The notes beneath the pieces are model-generated. The model saw nothing but the letters and a program-made list of their open reading frames with translations. It was not told where the DNA came from and did not search any database. This document shows, piece after piece, positions 42,498 through 50,958 of a stretch of DNA of 64,000 nt. A program made the translations under genes and the position numbers. The DNA is from Secundilactobacillus collinoides DSM 20515 = JCM 1123 (GTDB lineage Bacteria; Bacillota; Bacilli; Lactobacillales; Lactobacillaceae): NCBI RefSeq assembly GCF_001435975.1, contig NZ_AYYR01000067.1, positions 39,705 to 103,704 on the forward strand, given 5' to 3'. The stretch's first letter is position 1. The number at the start of each line of letters is the position of its first letter.

Positions 42498-43823
42498 GTG
42501 AAACAAGGGAGTTGGTTACCAATTTTAATTTTAGGTGTGCTGCTATCATTCATTATTCTTATTTTCTGTGTCATACATAACATCGCGCTGGGTTACGCGC
42601 TCGCCCTCTGCTGGGTGATCTTCATGGCCATTGGCAAACGTGAATATGGCCTCAAAACGTTATTGCGATTTTCGTGGGAAGGCGCCAAAACCTCGTTCGG
42701 CGTACTCAAGACGCTGATTCTCATCGGTGCTGTCATTGGTATCTGGATGGCCAGCGGCACAATTGCCACCATCGTTTACGACGCGTTTAGGATCACGAAC
42801 CCGCAAACGTTTATCCTGATTGCCTTCGTGGTCTGTGCCGGGGTGTCGTTTATCATTGGTACCTCGTTTGGTACGATCAGCATTGTGGGATTGCCGCTGA
42901 TGCTGATTGCCAAGAGTGGCGACATCAACCTCAACATCGTTGCCGGTGCCATCATGGCAGGCGTGTACTTCGGTGACCGGTGTTCGCCGCTGTCATCAAG
43001 TGCCAGTCTGGTGGCGACCATCACCGCTACCAGGTTGTTCCGCAATATTCGCAACATGTTTGCGTCCTCGTGGCTTGCACTGTTGCTGACACTGGCCGGC
43101 TACTGGGGCCTGTCGCTGCTCAATCCGCTGAATCACATCAATACCAGTTTTATGACCCAATTGAAACACAATTTCACCATTAATTGGCTGATGCTCATCC
43201 CGGTCATTATTGTGCTGGTCCTGTCCGTTTTGCGCCAGCCGATCAGCCGATCGATTCCTCTCAGTATCTTGGCGGCAGCGATTCTGGGCGTTACCGAACA
43301 GCATCAGCAAATTAGCACGTTGCTGGCCACGCTGGTGGTCGGCTATCACCCGGCAACGGCACACGCGTTAGTGCAGGGTGGCGGTGTGGTGTCCATGATC
43401 AGTCCGCTGACCGTGGTGCCGATATCCTGCGCGATCGCGGGAATTCTCAACCACCTCGCAAGTTTTACCAACCTGCAGCAGTCGCTGGCCAACCGCCAAA
43501 CAAAACTGCCCTTTGGAATGACCGTCCTGATCAGTTTTATCACCAGTGCGATTGGCTGCAACCAATCGATTGCCATCATTATGACTAATACGCTGATGCG
43601 GCCGGCGTACGGCAAACACAATGGTCAGTTAGCCGTGGATCTCGAAAACTCCAGTATTCTCACCGCCCCGCTGATTCCGTGGAACATTGCTGCGTTTGTG
43701 CCTACCGCGGTTATTGGTGCCAGTTTCGTAGGCTATATCCCGTTTGCACTCTATCTGTATCTGGTACCGCTCGTGTACGGGTTGCAGCAGCTGATTTTTA
43801 AAAAGGGCGTTAATTATCACTAA
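42498..43823 (+). CDS. NhaC-family Na+/H+ antiporter
   Basis: 441 residues, 11-12 membrane segments. Family motifs: GTSFGTISIVGLPLMLIAK and FGDRCSPLSSSASLVATIT in the centre, ITSAIGCNQSIAIIMTN later. Exchanges Na+ for H+, or in some members malate-lactate. GTG start with TTAGGAG 5 nt upstream; no ATG fits. Divergent from the P-type ATPase, suggesting shared roles in cation balance. Confidence 0.88.
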   Translation: MKQGSWLPILILGVLLSFIILIFCVIHNIALGYALALCWVIFMAIGKREYGLKTLLRFSWEGAKTSFGVLKTLILIGAVIGIWMASGTIATIVYDAFRITNPQTFILIAFVVCAGVSFIIGTSFGTISIVGLPLMLIAKSGDINLNIVAGAIMAGVYFGDRCSPLSSSASLVATITATRLFRNIRNMFASSWLALLLTLAGYWGLSLLNPLNHINTSFMTQLKHNFTINWLMLIPVIIVLVLSVLRQPISRSIPLSILAAAILGVTEQHQQISTLLATLVVGYHPATAHALVQGGGVVSMISPLTVVPISCAIAGILNHLASFTNLQQSLANRQTKLPFGMTVLISFITSAIGCNQSIAIIMTNTLMRPAYGKHNGQLAVDLENSSILTAPLIPWNIAAFVPTAVIGASFVGYIPFALYLYLVPLVYGLQQLIFKKGVNYH

Positions 43824-43841
43824 TATCTCATGTGAACCTGC

Positions 43842-43870
43842 TTGACAATTCAGCCATAGTTCGCTAATTT
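43842..43870 (+). promoter_or_regulatory. Promoter of the MFS gene
   Basis: TTGACA (43842-43847), 17-bp spacer, TAATTT (43865-43870). The transcript would start near 43877, giving a ~165-nt leader. Confidence 0.75.
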
Positions 43871-43897
43871 GAAAGGTGTAAATCGGAGCAGTCCAAC

Positions 43898-43954
43898 ATG
43901 GGCTGGATAAGAATTCAATCGGACGGCAAAATAACGCCAGACAAGATTACGTGA
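43898..43954 (+). CDS. Leader peptide (18 codons) of the MFS gene
   Basis: ATG at 43898 with GGAG 9 nt upstream encodes MGWIRIQSDGKITPDKIT and stops at 43954, 7 nt before the 3' arm of the hairpin at 43933-43979. The 5' arm of that hairpin is inside this frame. This is the arrangement of ribosome-stalling attenuators upstream of antibiotic-resistance genes. Too short for similarity support. Confidence 0.5.
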   Translation: MGWIRIQSDGKITPDKIT

Positions 43955-43979
43955 CTTGTGATCTCGTCTGGCGTTTTAC
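43933..43979 (+). promoter_or_regulatory. Attenuator/terminator hairpin before the MFS gene
   Basis: AACGCCAGACAAGAT (43933-43947) pairs with ATCTCGTCTGGCGTT (43961-43975), 14 pairs with one mismatch, then TTTTACTG. Lies between promoter and gene; a ribosome within or stalled on the leader peptide would open it. Confidence 0.6.
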
Positions 43980-44041
43980 TGTCGTGCCATTTAGTTCTAC
44001 TTGCCCTATTTGGACCCTACTTTGAAAGGAACGATATTATT

Positions 44042-45193
44042 TTGGAATCAAAACACACTTTCCTCACAAAAAACTTCATCCTGCTGTTCATCGGTAACGC
44101 TATGGTGTTTATGGCGTACAACATGCAGGTTCCAGTACTGCCGTTATACGGGCAAAAGATCGGTCTCGATGCCGGGCAGATTGGCCTTTTCGTTGGCGTG
44201 CTCATGTTTGCAGGGTTGCTGGTCAGATTCTTTACCGGACAGCTGTTGGCCTACTTCTCAAAGAAAACCCTGTTGCTGGTCGGTGCTGGCCTCTACCTAT
44301 TAACCGCCATCGCGTACCCATTTTTCACTATTTTCGGCATTCTGATCCTATTGCGTGTTGTCAACGGGCTGGGGCACGGGCTCGCTACCACCTACTTTGC
44401 AACGGCAGCCGCGGACGAATTGCCGCTCAACCGAATGGGCGAAGGCATGGGGTATTTCGGCGTCAGCAGTATGCTGACCGCTTCCTTAGCCCCGCTGATT
44501 GCGATTCCGCTAGCCGAGTATCTGTCGTTTAACGCGTTTTTCTTAGCCTGCGTCATCGTGCTGAGCATCGCGATGGTCAGCCTGCTGTTTCTCACGCCAC
44601 ACCAGCAGACGCATCCGGTTCGGAAATCACAACCGTTGTTTGCCGGCTTTGACCGCACATTTGTCCCGCAATTTACGATGATCTTCTTTCTCGGTTTGGT
44701 CATGGGTGGCGTCAGTGCTTATACCACCCTGTTTGCGAAGGTGCTGCACGTCAGCGGTGTTGCTTGGTTTTTCTTTGCAGCCGCTATTGTTGGTGTCTTG
44801 ATGCGGCCGATGATCGGTAATCTGTTTGACCAGCGGGGCGCATTCTTCGTGGTCATTCCAAGTATCGTGGCGCTCATCATCAGCCTGTGGTTGCTGGTCA
44901 CCATGCACAGCACTTGGCAACTCGTGTTGGCCGGCGTGTTCTACGGTGCGGGTGACGGGACCATTTTCCCAACACTGCAAGCGTGGACGCTGAAGGATGC
45001 CGGTAATGAAAAACGCGAGTCGATCACCGGCGTGCTGCTGAACTGCTACGACCTGGGGATGGGTCTGGGAGCCTATCTATTGGGATTAATCGTCGATGCC
45101 AGTTCGTACCGCACCATGTTTGTCAGTCTGCTGTGGTGCACAGTGCTGTACCTTGGATTTAGTGTGCTATTCAAAAAAAGGCGCCGCCTGTAA
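44042..45193 (+). CDS. MFS transporter, 12-TM, likely drug efflux
   Basis: 383 residues from a TTG at 44042 (AAAGGA 11 nt upstream). Twelve membrane segments; NAMVFMAYNMQVPVLPLYGQKIG in TM1, RFFTGQLLAYFSKK in loop 2-3, and VNGLGHGLATTYFATAAADELP in TM4-5 are typical of small drug:H+ antiporters and YfkF/YttB types. The frame stays open to 43958 but that start would lie in the attenuator. Preceded by a leader peptide and terminator, arguing for inducible expression. Confidence 0.85.
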   Translation: MESKHTFLTKNFILLFIGNAMVFMAYNMQVPVLPLYGQKIGLDAGQIGLFVGVLMFAGLLVRFFTGQLLAYFSKKTLLLVGAGLYLLTAIAYPFFTIFGILILLRVVNGLGHGLATTYFATAAADELPLNRMGEGMGYFGVSSMLTASLAPLIAIPLAEYLSFNAFFLACVIVLSIAMVSLLFLTPHQQTHPVRKSQPLFAGFDRTFVPQFTMIFFLGLVMGGVSAYTTLFAKVLHVSGVAWFFFAAAIVGVLMRPMIGNLFDQRGAFFVVIPSIVALIISLWLLVTMHSTWQLVLAGVFYGAGDGTIFPTLQAWTLKDAGNEKRESITGVLLNCYDLGMGLGAYLLGLIVDASSYRTMFVSLLWCTVLYLGFSVLFKKRRRL

Positions 45194-45210
45194 GGGTGTG
45201 CGCCTTTTTT
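45174..45210. terminator. Terminator
   Basis: AAAAAAAGGCGC, loop, GCGCCTTTTTTG at the end of the MFS gene; partly inside its last codons. Confidence 0.8.
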
Positions 45211-45214
45211 GTAC

Positions 45215-45517
45215 CTACTTAGAGGCATGAACGACCTCGGTACTCAAAGCATTGGCAAACGATATTTGCTGGTCTGAGCGGCCAAGGTTGAGACTCAGCA
45301 TGCTCAGCACCACGAAACTCATGAGCAGGAAGACCGGAATCACCCCGCTGAGTTCAAAGCGTTGTTCCAACCAAAGAATGCCCGCAAACACAATTAACAT
45401 GACAATGTAGGCCCAAACGTGCAGGTGCAGCATCACTGCCGCCCCTAATCCAACTACCAATAAAATAACTGCGAGACCGTAGAACAGCCCCTTCTCTGCT
45501 TTCAATAATCCTGACAT
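45215..45517 (-). CDS. Small membrane protein of unknown function
   Basis: 100 residues, three membrane segments (GLFYGLAVILLVVGLGAAVML, WAYIVMLIVFAGILWL, VIPVFLLMSFVVLSML), short charged ends. GGGAG lies 8 nt before the ATG at 45517. No family recognised. Confidence 0.65.
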   Translation of the reverse strand: MSGLLKAEKGLFYGLAVILLVVGLGAAVMLHLHVWAYIVMLIVFAGILWLEQRFELSGVIPVFLLMSFVVLSMLSLNLGRSDQQISFANALSTEVVHASK

Positions 45518-45716
45518 CCTGTTCGCTCCCATTACTTCTCTGAATTAGTTCTTATTCATCTAGTGAATTGGCCTTACAGTCTAACCTATCAAGAAATAAT
45601 GTATATGTAAAGAGTATATATGCATATTCAGTAATTTTTATTGTATAAAGTGTATCATTTATGCGTAAAACGGTTTAATTTATGTAAAACGGGTCGCAGG
45701 ACGGCTAATTATCAGA
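45518..45716. other. AT-rich intergenic region
   Basis: Repeated TATA-type sequence (for example GTATATATGCATATT) and no gene. Probably holds the promoter of the small membrane protein. Confidence 0.4.
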
Positions 45717-45776
45717 CCATAAAAAGACCCCAACTAAAAGCCCAAATGGGCGTGTCGTTGGGGTCTTTTTATATGG
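45717..45776. terminator. Large two-part terminator hairpin
   Basis: CCATAAAAAGACCCCAAC pairs with GTTGGGGTCTTTTTATATGG; a smaller GCCCA/GGGC hairpin sits in the loop. Works for the patatin-like gene on the minus strand. Confidence 0.75.
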
Positions 45777-45919
45777 CCGTGAGTTGCACGTTTTGGGTCA
45801 GATATAACCCAGAAGCACTAAAACAATAAGTTTAGGCCAGTCTATCAGTAATCGGACCGGTTAAACCCAGCCTCATTTGATTTATATCCTTGTTTTAAGG
45901 GACAACGCTGGCCAATAGG

Positions 45920-45935
45920 TGTTTCATATGAAACA
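45920..45935. repeat. parS-like palindrome TGTTTCATATGAAACA
   Basis: Perfect 16-bp palindrome, 5 bp downstream of the patatin-like pseudogene. Confidence 0.75.
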
Positions 45936-45939
45936 TTGT

Positions 45940-46785
45940 CTAAGCATTCCAAAAGTCTAAAACGTCATTTTTAACCGTTAATGCCTGATCCCAGCCGGTT
46001 TGACCGCTTGCGGGTGCTCGGTCAGCGTCATAGATGCCTTTACCGACAACTGCTTTAGTATGGTCATCCGGAACAAAAAGGAAGGTCCTGGATGTTTTCG
46101 ACAATTCAGCCACTTCTTCTTGAGTGCTTGGCATTTGCCCGTACCCCTTTGGTAACGGTGCAATGACCAGCACCTTGCGATAGTCCTTTGCCAGCATTGG
46201 ATTGGCAGAGGACACCATCCCACCATCGATCCAGTCAATACCGTTAAAGGAGATGCTGGGCCAGACACCGGGGACGGCACCACTGGCGCAGGTTGCTTCA
46301 ACGAGAGAAACCCCGCTGTCCTTCGTTAGGACGTGGGTCTGACCTGTATCACGATCGACAGAGACAGCGCCGTAATGGTCGGGAAAATCCAGCGTTTCCA
46401 GTCGTGATTCAGCCACGGCCTTGCGTTCAGCCAATGTAATTTGCGGCTGCCTGGTTTTTTAAATATTACCCATCGCCCGTTCGATTGCTTCGGCATCCGT
46501 CCCGCCTTCGATAAACGCGTCGCGCCACGACAGGATGATCTCCTTCGACGCGACACCCGTTTTCTCATCCGTGTTGACCACGCGCTGATGATCATAGTAC
46601 CGCTGCATATCATAACCACTCGCAAGCGCGGCACCGACAAACGACCCAGCGGAGGTGCCAAGAATCATGTCCGCTTGCCACAAATAGATTCCCATGGCCT
46701 TTAAACTCGCAATAATACCACTTTCCCACGCGATGCCCGTGACGCCGCCGCCACCCAGAACGACCGCTACCTCTTTTCTTGCCAT
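45940..46785 (-). pseudogene. Patatin-like phospholipase, interrupted by a TAA codon
   Basis: 281 codons from the ATG at 46785 (AGGAGGGTTCAC upstream) in one frame, with a TAA at 46459-46461 after residue 108. The first part carries the patatin oxyanion hole VLGGGGVTGIAWESG and nucleophile ILGTSAGSF; the second part the catalytic Asp in WIDGGMVSSANP. The stop separates Ser from Asp, so neither half should be active alone. No frameshift is involved: KTRQPQITLAERKAV continues in the same frame. Confidence 0.75.
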
Positions 46786-46930
46786 GTGAACCCTCCTAGT
46801 TAAAAGTTGGCCAGTATCGACACATGTGACCAACTTTACTCTTTGTACCGATTGTACCGCTTATTGTTGTAACCAACCTTAAAATCAGTGGTTAATTTTT
46901 GCACAGTCGGCGCCCACCAGCTAAAGAAAA

Positions 46931-46946
46931 TGTTTCATATGAAACA
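46931..46946. repeat. parS-like palindrome TGTTTCATATGAAACA
   Basis: Exact copy of the element at 45920, followed by CCGAATTCCC as in related copies. In the gap between two minus-strand pseudogenes. Confidence 0.75.
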
Positions 46947-47041
46947 CCGAATTCCCAGGATTGGTTGCCGCGTATTTTGAAGCGCAGCCTGATAAAAGCT
47001 TCTGCGAAAGAAAGTGCTAAGGCGTCCTTATCGCGTTCTGA

Positions 47042-47787
47042 TTAGACTTCCTGTTCGGCAGGCCGAACGATGACCTCTGAAATTGCGACGTGTTTGGGTT
47101 GGTCGATGGCGTATAACACTGCGTTAGCAATGTCTTCAGGATTCAACGCCAGCGCTTGGCTGTCATCCGCGCTCATCAAGGCACTGATTCCCTTAGTGAT
47201 CTCGGGATTGCCGATGGTATTCACCAGTTCAGTCCGGACAGCCCCAGGCGATACAATTGTCGACCGAATACCGTGGCCCTTTTCTTCTTGCCGTAACCCT
47301 TCCATGATGGCCCGAACAGCGTATTTCGTGCCATTGTACACAGCCGAAGCGGGGTAGACCACGTGGCCGGCAACTGAATCAGTGCTGATGATCAACCCAT
47401 CATGTTGTTTTTGCATCACTGGCAACACTTCGCCGATGCCATTGAGAACACCCATGATATTCACATTGAGCATCATCTGCCACTTATCATATTCCCGGTC
47501 GCTGAGATTGCCCTGGGGCATTGTCCCGGCATTGTTATACAAAACATCCACCCGACCAAATTGATCAACGGCTAACTGAATCAGATCGTGCACCTGATTT
47601 CGGTCAGTAACGTCCGTCACGTGGTAACTGGCGTTGGTGCCAATTTCCTCAGCAAGTGCCTTTAAACGGTCTTCACGCCGCGCCCCTAAAACAACTTTGG
47701 CACCCTTGCTTGCTAATAGTTTAGCGGTAGCGGCGCCGATGCCACTTGAGGCACCCGCAATAACAACAACTTTATTTTAATACTCAT
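47042..47787 (-). pseudogene. Short-chain dehydrogenase/reductase, start-proximal frameshift
   Basis: ATG at 47787 with AAAGGA 10 nt upstream begins MSIK, then the frame changes at an A-tract (47774-47779): adding one A gives NKVVVIAGASSGIGAATAKL, the expected NAD(P) loop, continuing without interruption through YNNAG, VYNGTKYAV (catalytic Tyr/Lys) to the stop at 47042. Restored length is 248 residues, standard for the family. A GTG at 47620 could only give a product without the cofactor-binding site. Homopolymer position means a sequencing error is possible. Confidence 0.75.
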
Positions 47788-47801
47788 TTCAAAACATCCT
47801 T

Positions 47802-48332
47802 TCAAATATGGTCAACAACCTTGGCGGGCACACCCACCACAACAGCGTGAGCAGGAACATCCCGCGTCACGACAGCACCAGCACCAACCACGGCGTTTTC
47901 GCCAATGGTCACACCAGGCAGAACTGTCACATTTGCGCCAACCCACGCATTACGTTTCACATGAATCGGACTAATGTTTAATTCACGCCGATGTTTCGGA
48001 TCTATTTGGTGATTAACGGTAATCAGTGATGTCCCCGGACCAATCAGTGCCGAATCTTCAATCGTAATGCCACCGAGATCAACCATAGTCACGTTAGCAT
48101 TGATAAATACCCCGGTCCCAATTTGAATATGATGGCCAAAATCACTGTAAAACGGTAACCGGATCTCGGTGTCTGCACTGACCGGCTGACCAATGATTTC
48201 ACTAATCAGCTGACGGCTCTCGCACGGTTTATGCGGCATTGTATTCAAGTGCTGCAGCAATCGTTGATTCTGATCGATCACCGGCTGCAAGTCACGTAGC
48301 TGCTGCATATCCACTCGTGTCATTTCCTGCAT
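47802..48332 (-). CDS. Maltose/galactoside O-acetyltransferase-like protein
   Basis: 176 residues, left-handed beta-helix acyltransferase. Hexapeptide repeats IGTGVFINANVTMVDLGGIT, VGANVTVLPGVTIGENAVVG, and catalytic His in ITVNHQID. N-terminal region is shorter than in Maa. The ATG at 48332 has AGGTGA 5 nt upstream; the longer frame to 48608 crosses the divergent LysR gene. Directly upstream of the SDR pseudogene (14 nt), one transcription unit, divergent from LysR. Confidence 0.85.
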   Translation of the reverse strand: MQEMTRVDMQQLRDLQPVIDQNQRLLQHLNTMPHKPCESRQLISEIIGQPVSADTEIRLPFYSDFGHHIQIGTGVFINANVTMVDLGGITIEDSALIGPGTSLITVNHQIDPKHRRELNISPIHVKRNAWVGANVTVLPGVTIGENAVVGAGAVVTRDVPAHAVVVGVPAKVVDHI

Positions 48333-48441
48333 GTTTGTCACCTGCTTTCTCATTGGTAAGAAGTATACGGGCGAGTCTCTATTATGTAAAATACTTATGT
48401 TACATGGTATAGTATGCTTAAAAACTATGGAGATGATTAAC

Positions 48442-49320
48442 TTGGAAATTCGTGTCTTACGGTATTTCGTGGCAGTTGCCGAAGTCAAAACGATTTCGGG
48501 GGCCGCTAAACGACTCCATCTGTCCCAGCCCACCTTGTCGCGACAAATCAGCGACTTAGAAACTGAAACGGGAAGCCGGCTCTTCATCCGCGGGTCACGT
48601 GAGATCACGTTAACGGATAAGGGCCGCTACCTGCTCAAACGAGCTAACGCGATTATTGCGCTGGTCGACAAAACCGAGCAAAATCTTCAGACTGATCAAA
48701 CTGTCATTTCCGGTTCACTGGACATCGGTGCCGGTGAAAGCCGCGGTATGCAACGTATAATGGATCTAGTTGCCCAGTTACAACAGGATTATCCTGCCGT
48801 GACGGTCCATCTGCATAGCGGAGACGCTGCCGCCATTGAGGCCCAGTTAGCGGACGGTCGTTTGGACTTTGGGGTCATTATGGGGCGTCGCCAACTCAAA
48901 CAATATGGGGCGTTAAAACTGCCTGAAGTTGACAGGTGGGGCATTATCATGCCGAAAGCAGCACCACTTGCACAACAAAAATTCATTGCGCCTAACGACC
49001 TAGTGGGACTGCCGCTGATGGTCTCTGAACAAGCGTTGCAACGCGATTTTTTTCAAGATTGGTGGCGTAACGTCGCCAACCAAATCACGATTACCGGTAC
49101 CTATAATCTCATTTTCAACGCAACCCTGATGGTGACCAATGGCGGCAGTTACGTGCTAGGGTTTGCTAATCTGGTAAATACCGACACGGAGTCACCACTG
49201 ACTTTTCGCCCCCTGAAACCAGAATTAGCTGAGCCAATTACTGTAGTTTGGTCGAAAGAACAACCGTTGTCGCCTGTGGCACAAGTGTTTTTGAAACGGT
49301 TGGAAGCTAATTTAGGGTAA
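48442..49320 (+). CDS. LysR-family transcriptional regulator
   Basis: 292 residues from a TTG at 48442 (GGAG 9 nt upstream), giving the canonical MEIRVLRYFVAVAE start; winged helix AAKRLHLSQPTLSRQISDLE, then effector domain. ATGs a few codons upstream are less well placed. Divergent from the acetyltransferase-SDR unit, which it likely controls; similar LysR/SDR pairs are common in lactobacilli. Confidence 0.9.
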   Translation: MEIRVLRYFVAVAEVKTISGAAKRLHLSQPTLSRQISDLETETGSRLFIRGSREITLTDKGRYLLKRANAIIALVDKTEQNLQTDQTVISGSLDIGAGESRGMQRIMDLVAQLQQDYPAVTVHLHSGDAAAIEAQLADGRLDFGVIMGRRQLKQYGALKLPEVDRWGIIMPKAAPLAQQKFIAPNDLVGLPLMVSEQALQRDFFQDWWRNVANQITITGTYNLIFNATLMVTNGGSYVLGFANLVNTDTESPLTFRPLKPELAEPITVVWSKEQPLSPVAQVFLKRLEANLG

Positions 49321-49322
49321 TT

Positions 49323-49359
49323 AAAAACCACGGTGCGTGTTGTACGCACCGTGGTTTTT
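49323..49359. terminator. Bidirectional terminator
   Basis: AAAAACCACGGTGCG, loop, CGCACCGTGGTTTTT between convergent genes. Confidence 0.9.
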
Positions 49360-49363
49360 GTGA

Positions 49364-49379
49364 TGTTTCATATGAAACA
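49364..49379. repeat. parS-like palindrome TGTTTCATATGAAACA
   Basis: Third exact copy of the perfect palindrome, 5 bp past the terminator; followed by CTGAATTC. Confidence 0.75.
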
Positions 49380-49393
49380 CTGAATTCTAATAC

Positions 49394-50059
49394 TTATACC
49401 TTGCGTGCATCATTTTTCTTAACTTGATCCATGTATCGCTGGGCCTTGTTGACTTCCTCTGCCGTGAATGAGTACTGCTTCATCGCCCCCAATTTTTTAT
49501 AAACTGGTCCTCGAAAGGCCATCCAATAGTTGAAGATGATCCAGACGATTGCCAACACCAAATCCGACCAGTGATACAGCCGTGTCATTGGTGCACGGAC
49601 GATGTAGTTGATGATGATCGGTGTCAGGCCAAAGACCGCAGTAAAGAACCCGGGGTTGTACAGTAATTTTAAGGACAGCGGAAAGTAAATTAAATGCATC
49701 GCGAGTTCTGCGAAGGCAAAAATCACCGCTGCCAACGACAGCCAGTGCCACTGCGGCAAGAAGAGCGGTACTAGGCAAACTAGTACGGCAAACCATTCAT
49801 TTCCCCACAGTGTTGATAGTTGGTTCAAATCCCATTTTGTTGCATCACGTTCATCTATATGCAGTTCAACGTTGATGCCGAGCCACGGAAAACCGCCTGG
49901 GAAGCCCATTTCTTCAAAAAAGTGCAGGTGGATGATCAATAAGCTTGCCAAAATAGTTGTCTGCAGTAAATTCCACTGCCCAATAGCGAGAACGACACCC
50001 ACAATACCGGCAACGAAAACAGCGAGTTCATACCAGTGACGAATAATCGACTTCATCAT
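49394..50059 (-). CDS. HXXEE-domain membrane protein, copy 1
   Basis: 221 residues, about six membrane segments. HLHFFEEMGFPGGFPWLGIN holds the HxxEE motif near residue 47; LLYNPGFFTAVFGLTPI later. Family function unknown. One base after the stop of the upstream HXXEE gene, so co-translated. Soluble C-terminal tail of ~35 residues. Confidence 0.8.
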   Translation of the reverse strand: MMKSIIRHWYELAVFVAGIVGVVLAIGQWNLLQTTILASLLIIHLHFFEEMGFPGGFPWLGINVELHIDERDATKWDLNQLSTLWGNEWFAVLVCLVPLFLPQWHWLSLAAVIFAFAELAMHLIYFPLSLKLLYNPGFFTAVFGLTPIIINYIVRAPMTRLYHWSDLVLAIVWIIFNYWMAFRGPVYKKLGAMKQYSFTAEEVNKAQRYMDQVKKNDARKV

Positions 50060-50060
50060 G

Positions 50061-50729
50061 TTAGTGCCCTCCTTTTTTCTTCTTACTCAGGCTGGCAAAT
50101 GCCGTCACTTGGTGGAATCGGCGAACTTGCCAAGAGCTGATGATGTAGGGTGTATGTTTGTTTTTGAGGCTCTGTACGGGTGCAACGATCGTAATGCCAA
50201 TGCAGGCAACAAGCGTTAAAACACCAAAGACCCAGTCCCACCCTGAAAGTAGATGACGCGTGCTGACGAGTGCAATGTAACGCCATCCGATTGGCAGGAA
50301 CAGAAATAATGTCGTGACCAGTCCCGGGTTATACCACACTTTCAACTTGAGATTCATTTCAACTAAGTGCCCTAAAATCTGAAACAAACTAAACATCATT
50401 ACACCTAAGCCAAACCAGTAAATATGCGGTAAGAAGATACTGGTGCCATAGATGATCCAAGCGCTGGTATTGACCAAACAAATCGAGAGACTATTTCCCG
50501 GATAACGATCCGTTAGTTCCCGTTCATCATAAACGACCCGGTTAATAATGAGCGGGGCGCCGCCGGGAAACTGATACTCTTCAACCTGATGCGCCAATAG
50601 CGCCATTAAGTTAAAAACCAACAGCCACTGAATTTCCGAGAAAGCCGGCCGGCGAACAGCGAGGACGATCCCAAGACAGACCAGAGCCGCTGCGCCGAAA
50701 CGATACCAGTAATTAATCACTAATTTCAT
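50061..50729 (-). CDS. HXXEE-domain membrane protein, copy 2
   Basis: 222 residues with the same layout: AHQVEEYQFPGGAPLIIN carries the motif, VWYNPGLVTTLFLFLP matches copy 1. Basic C-terminus ending KKKKGGH. The ATG at 50729 is preferred because GGGAG lies 10 nt upstream; the GTG three codons earlier is too close. First gene of a two-gene unit divergent from a TetR. Confidence 0.8.
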   Translation of the reverse strand: MKLVINYWYRFGAAALVCLGIVLAVRRPAFSEIQWLLVFNLMALLAHQVEEYQFPGGAPLIINRVVYDERELTDRYPGNSLSICLVNTSAWIIYGTSIFLPHIYWFGLGVMMFSLFQILGHLVEMNLKLKVWYNPGLVTTLFLFLPIGWRYIALVSTRHLLSGWDWVFGVLTLVACIGITIVAPVQSLKNKHTPYIISSWQVRRFHQVTAFASLSKKKKGGH

Positions 50730-50864
50730 TTGTGTCACACTCCCTTGCTTTATTCGCCGATTTTTAACGGGTATTGCGGGTCAAATCGTGCGTTGATTGG
50801 CGACGAAATCCAGACCACCACTCGCTGATGTGTCACCCCACCCTTGCATTTCGTTGAACTTTTC

Positions 50865-50901
50865 TGTCACACTTGTAACACTTAACAGATTTCATTATAC
50901 T
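50865..50901 (+). promoter_or_regulatory. Promoter and putative TetR operator
   Basis: TGTCACACTTGTAACA (50865-50880) is an inverted repeat TGTNACA-N2-TGTNACA overlapping the -35 TTGTAA (50873-50878); -10 TATACT at 50896-50901, 17-bp spacer. Fits autorepression and control of the divergent HXXEE pair. Confidence 0.5.
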
Positions 50902-50958
50902 GAGGCTGTCATCAAACACCAGTCATATCAAGCTAAGTGCCACAAAGGAGGTCAAATT

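Noticed and set aside
45641..45829. 62-codon frame through the large terminator
   Set aside because: It reads through both arms of the 45717-45776 hairpin and lacks a ribosome site.
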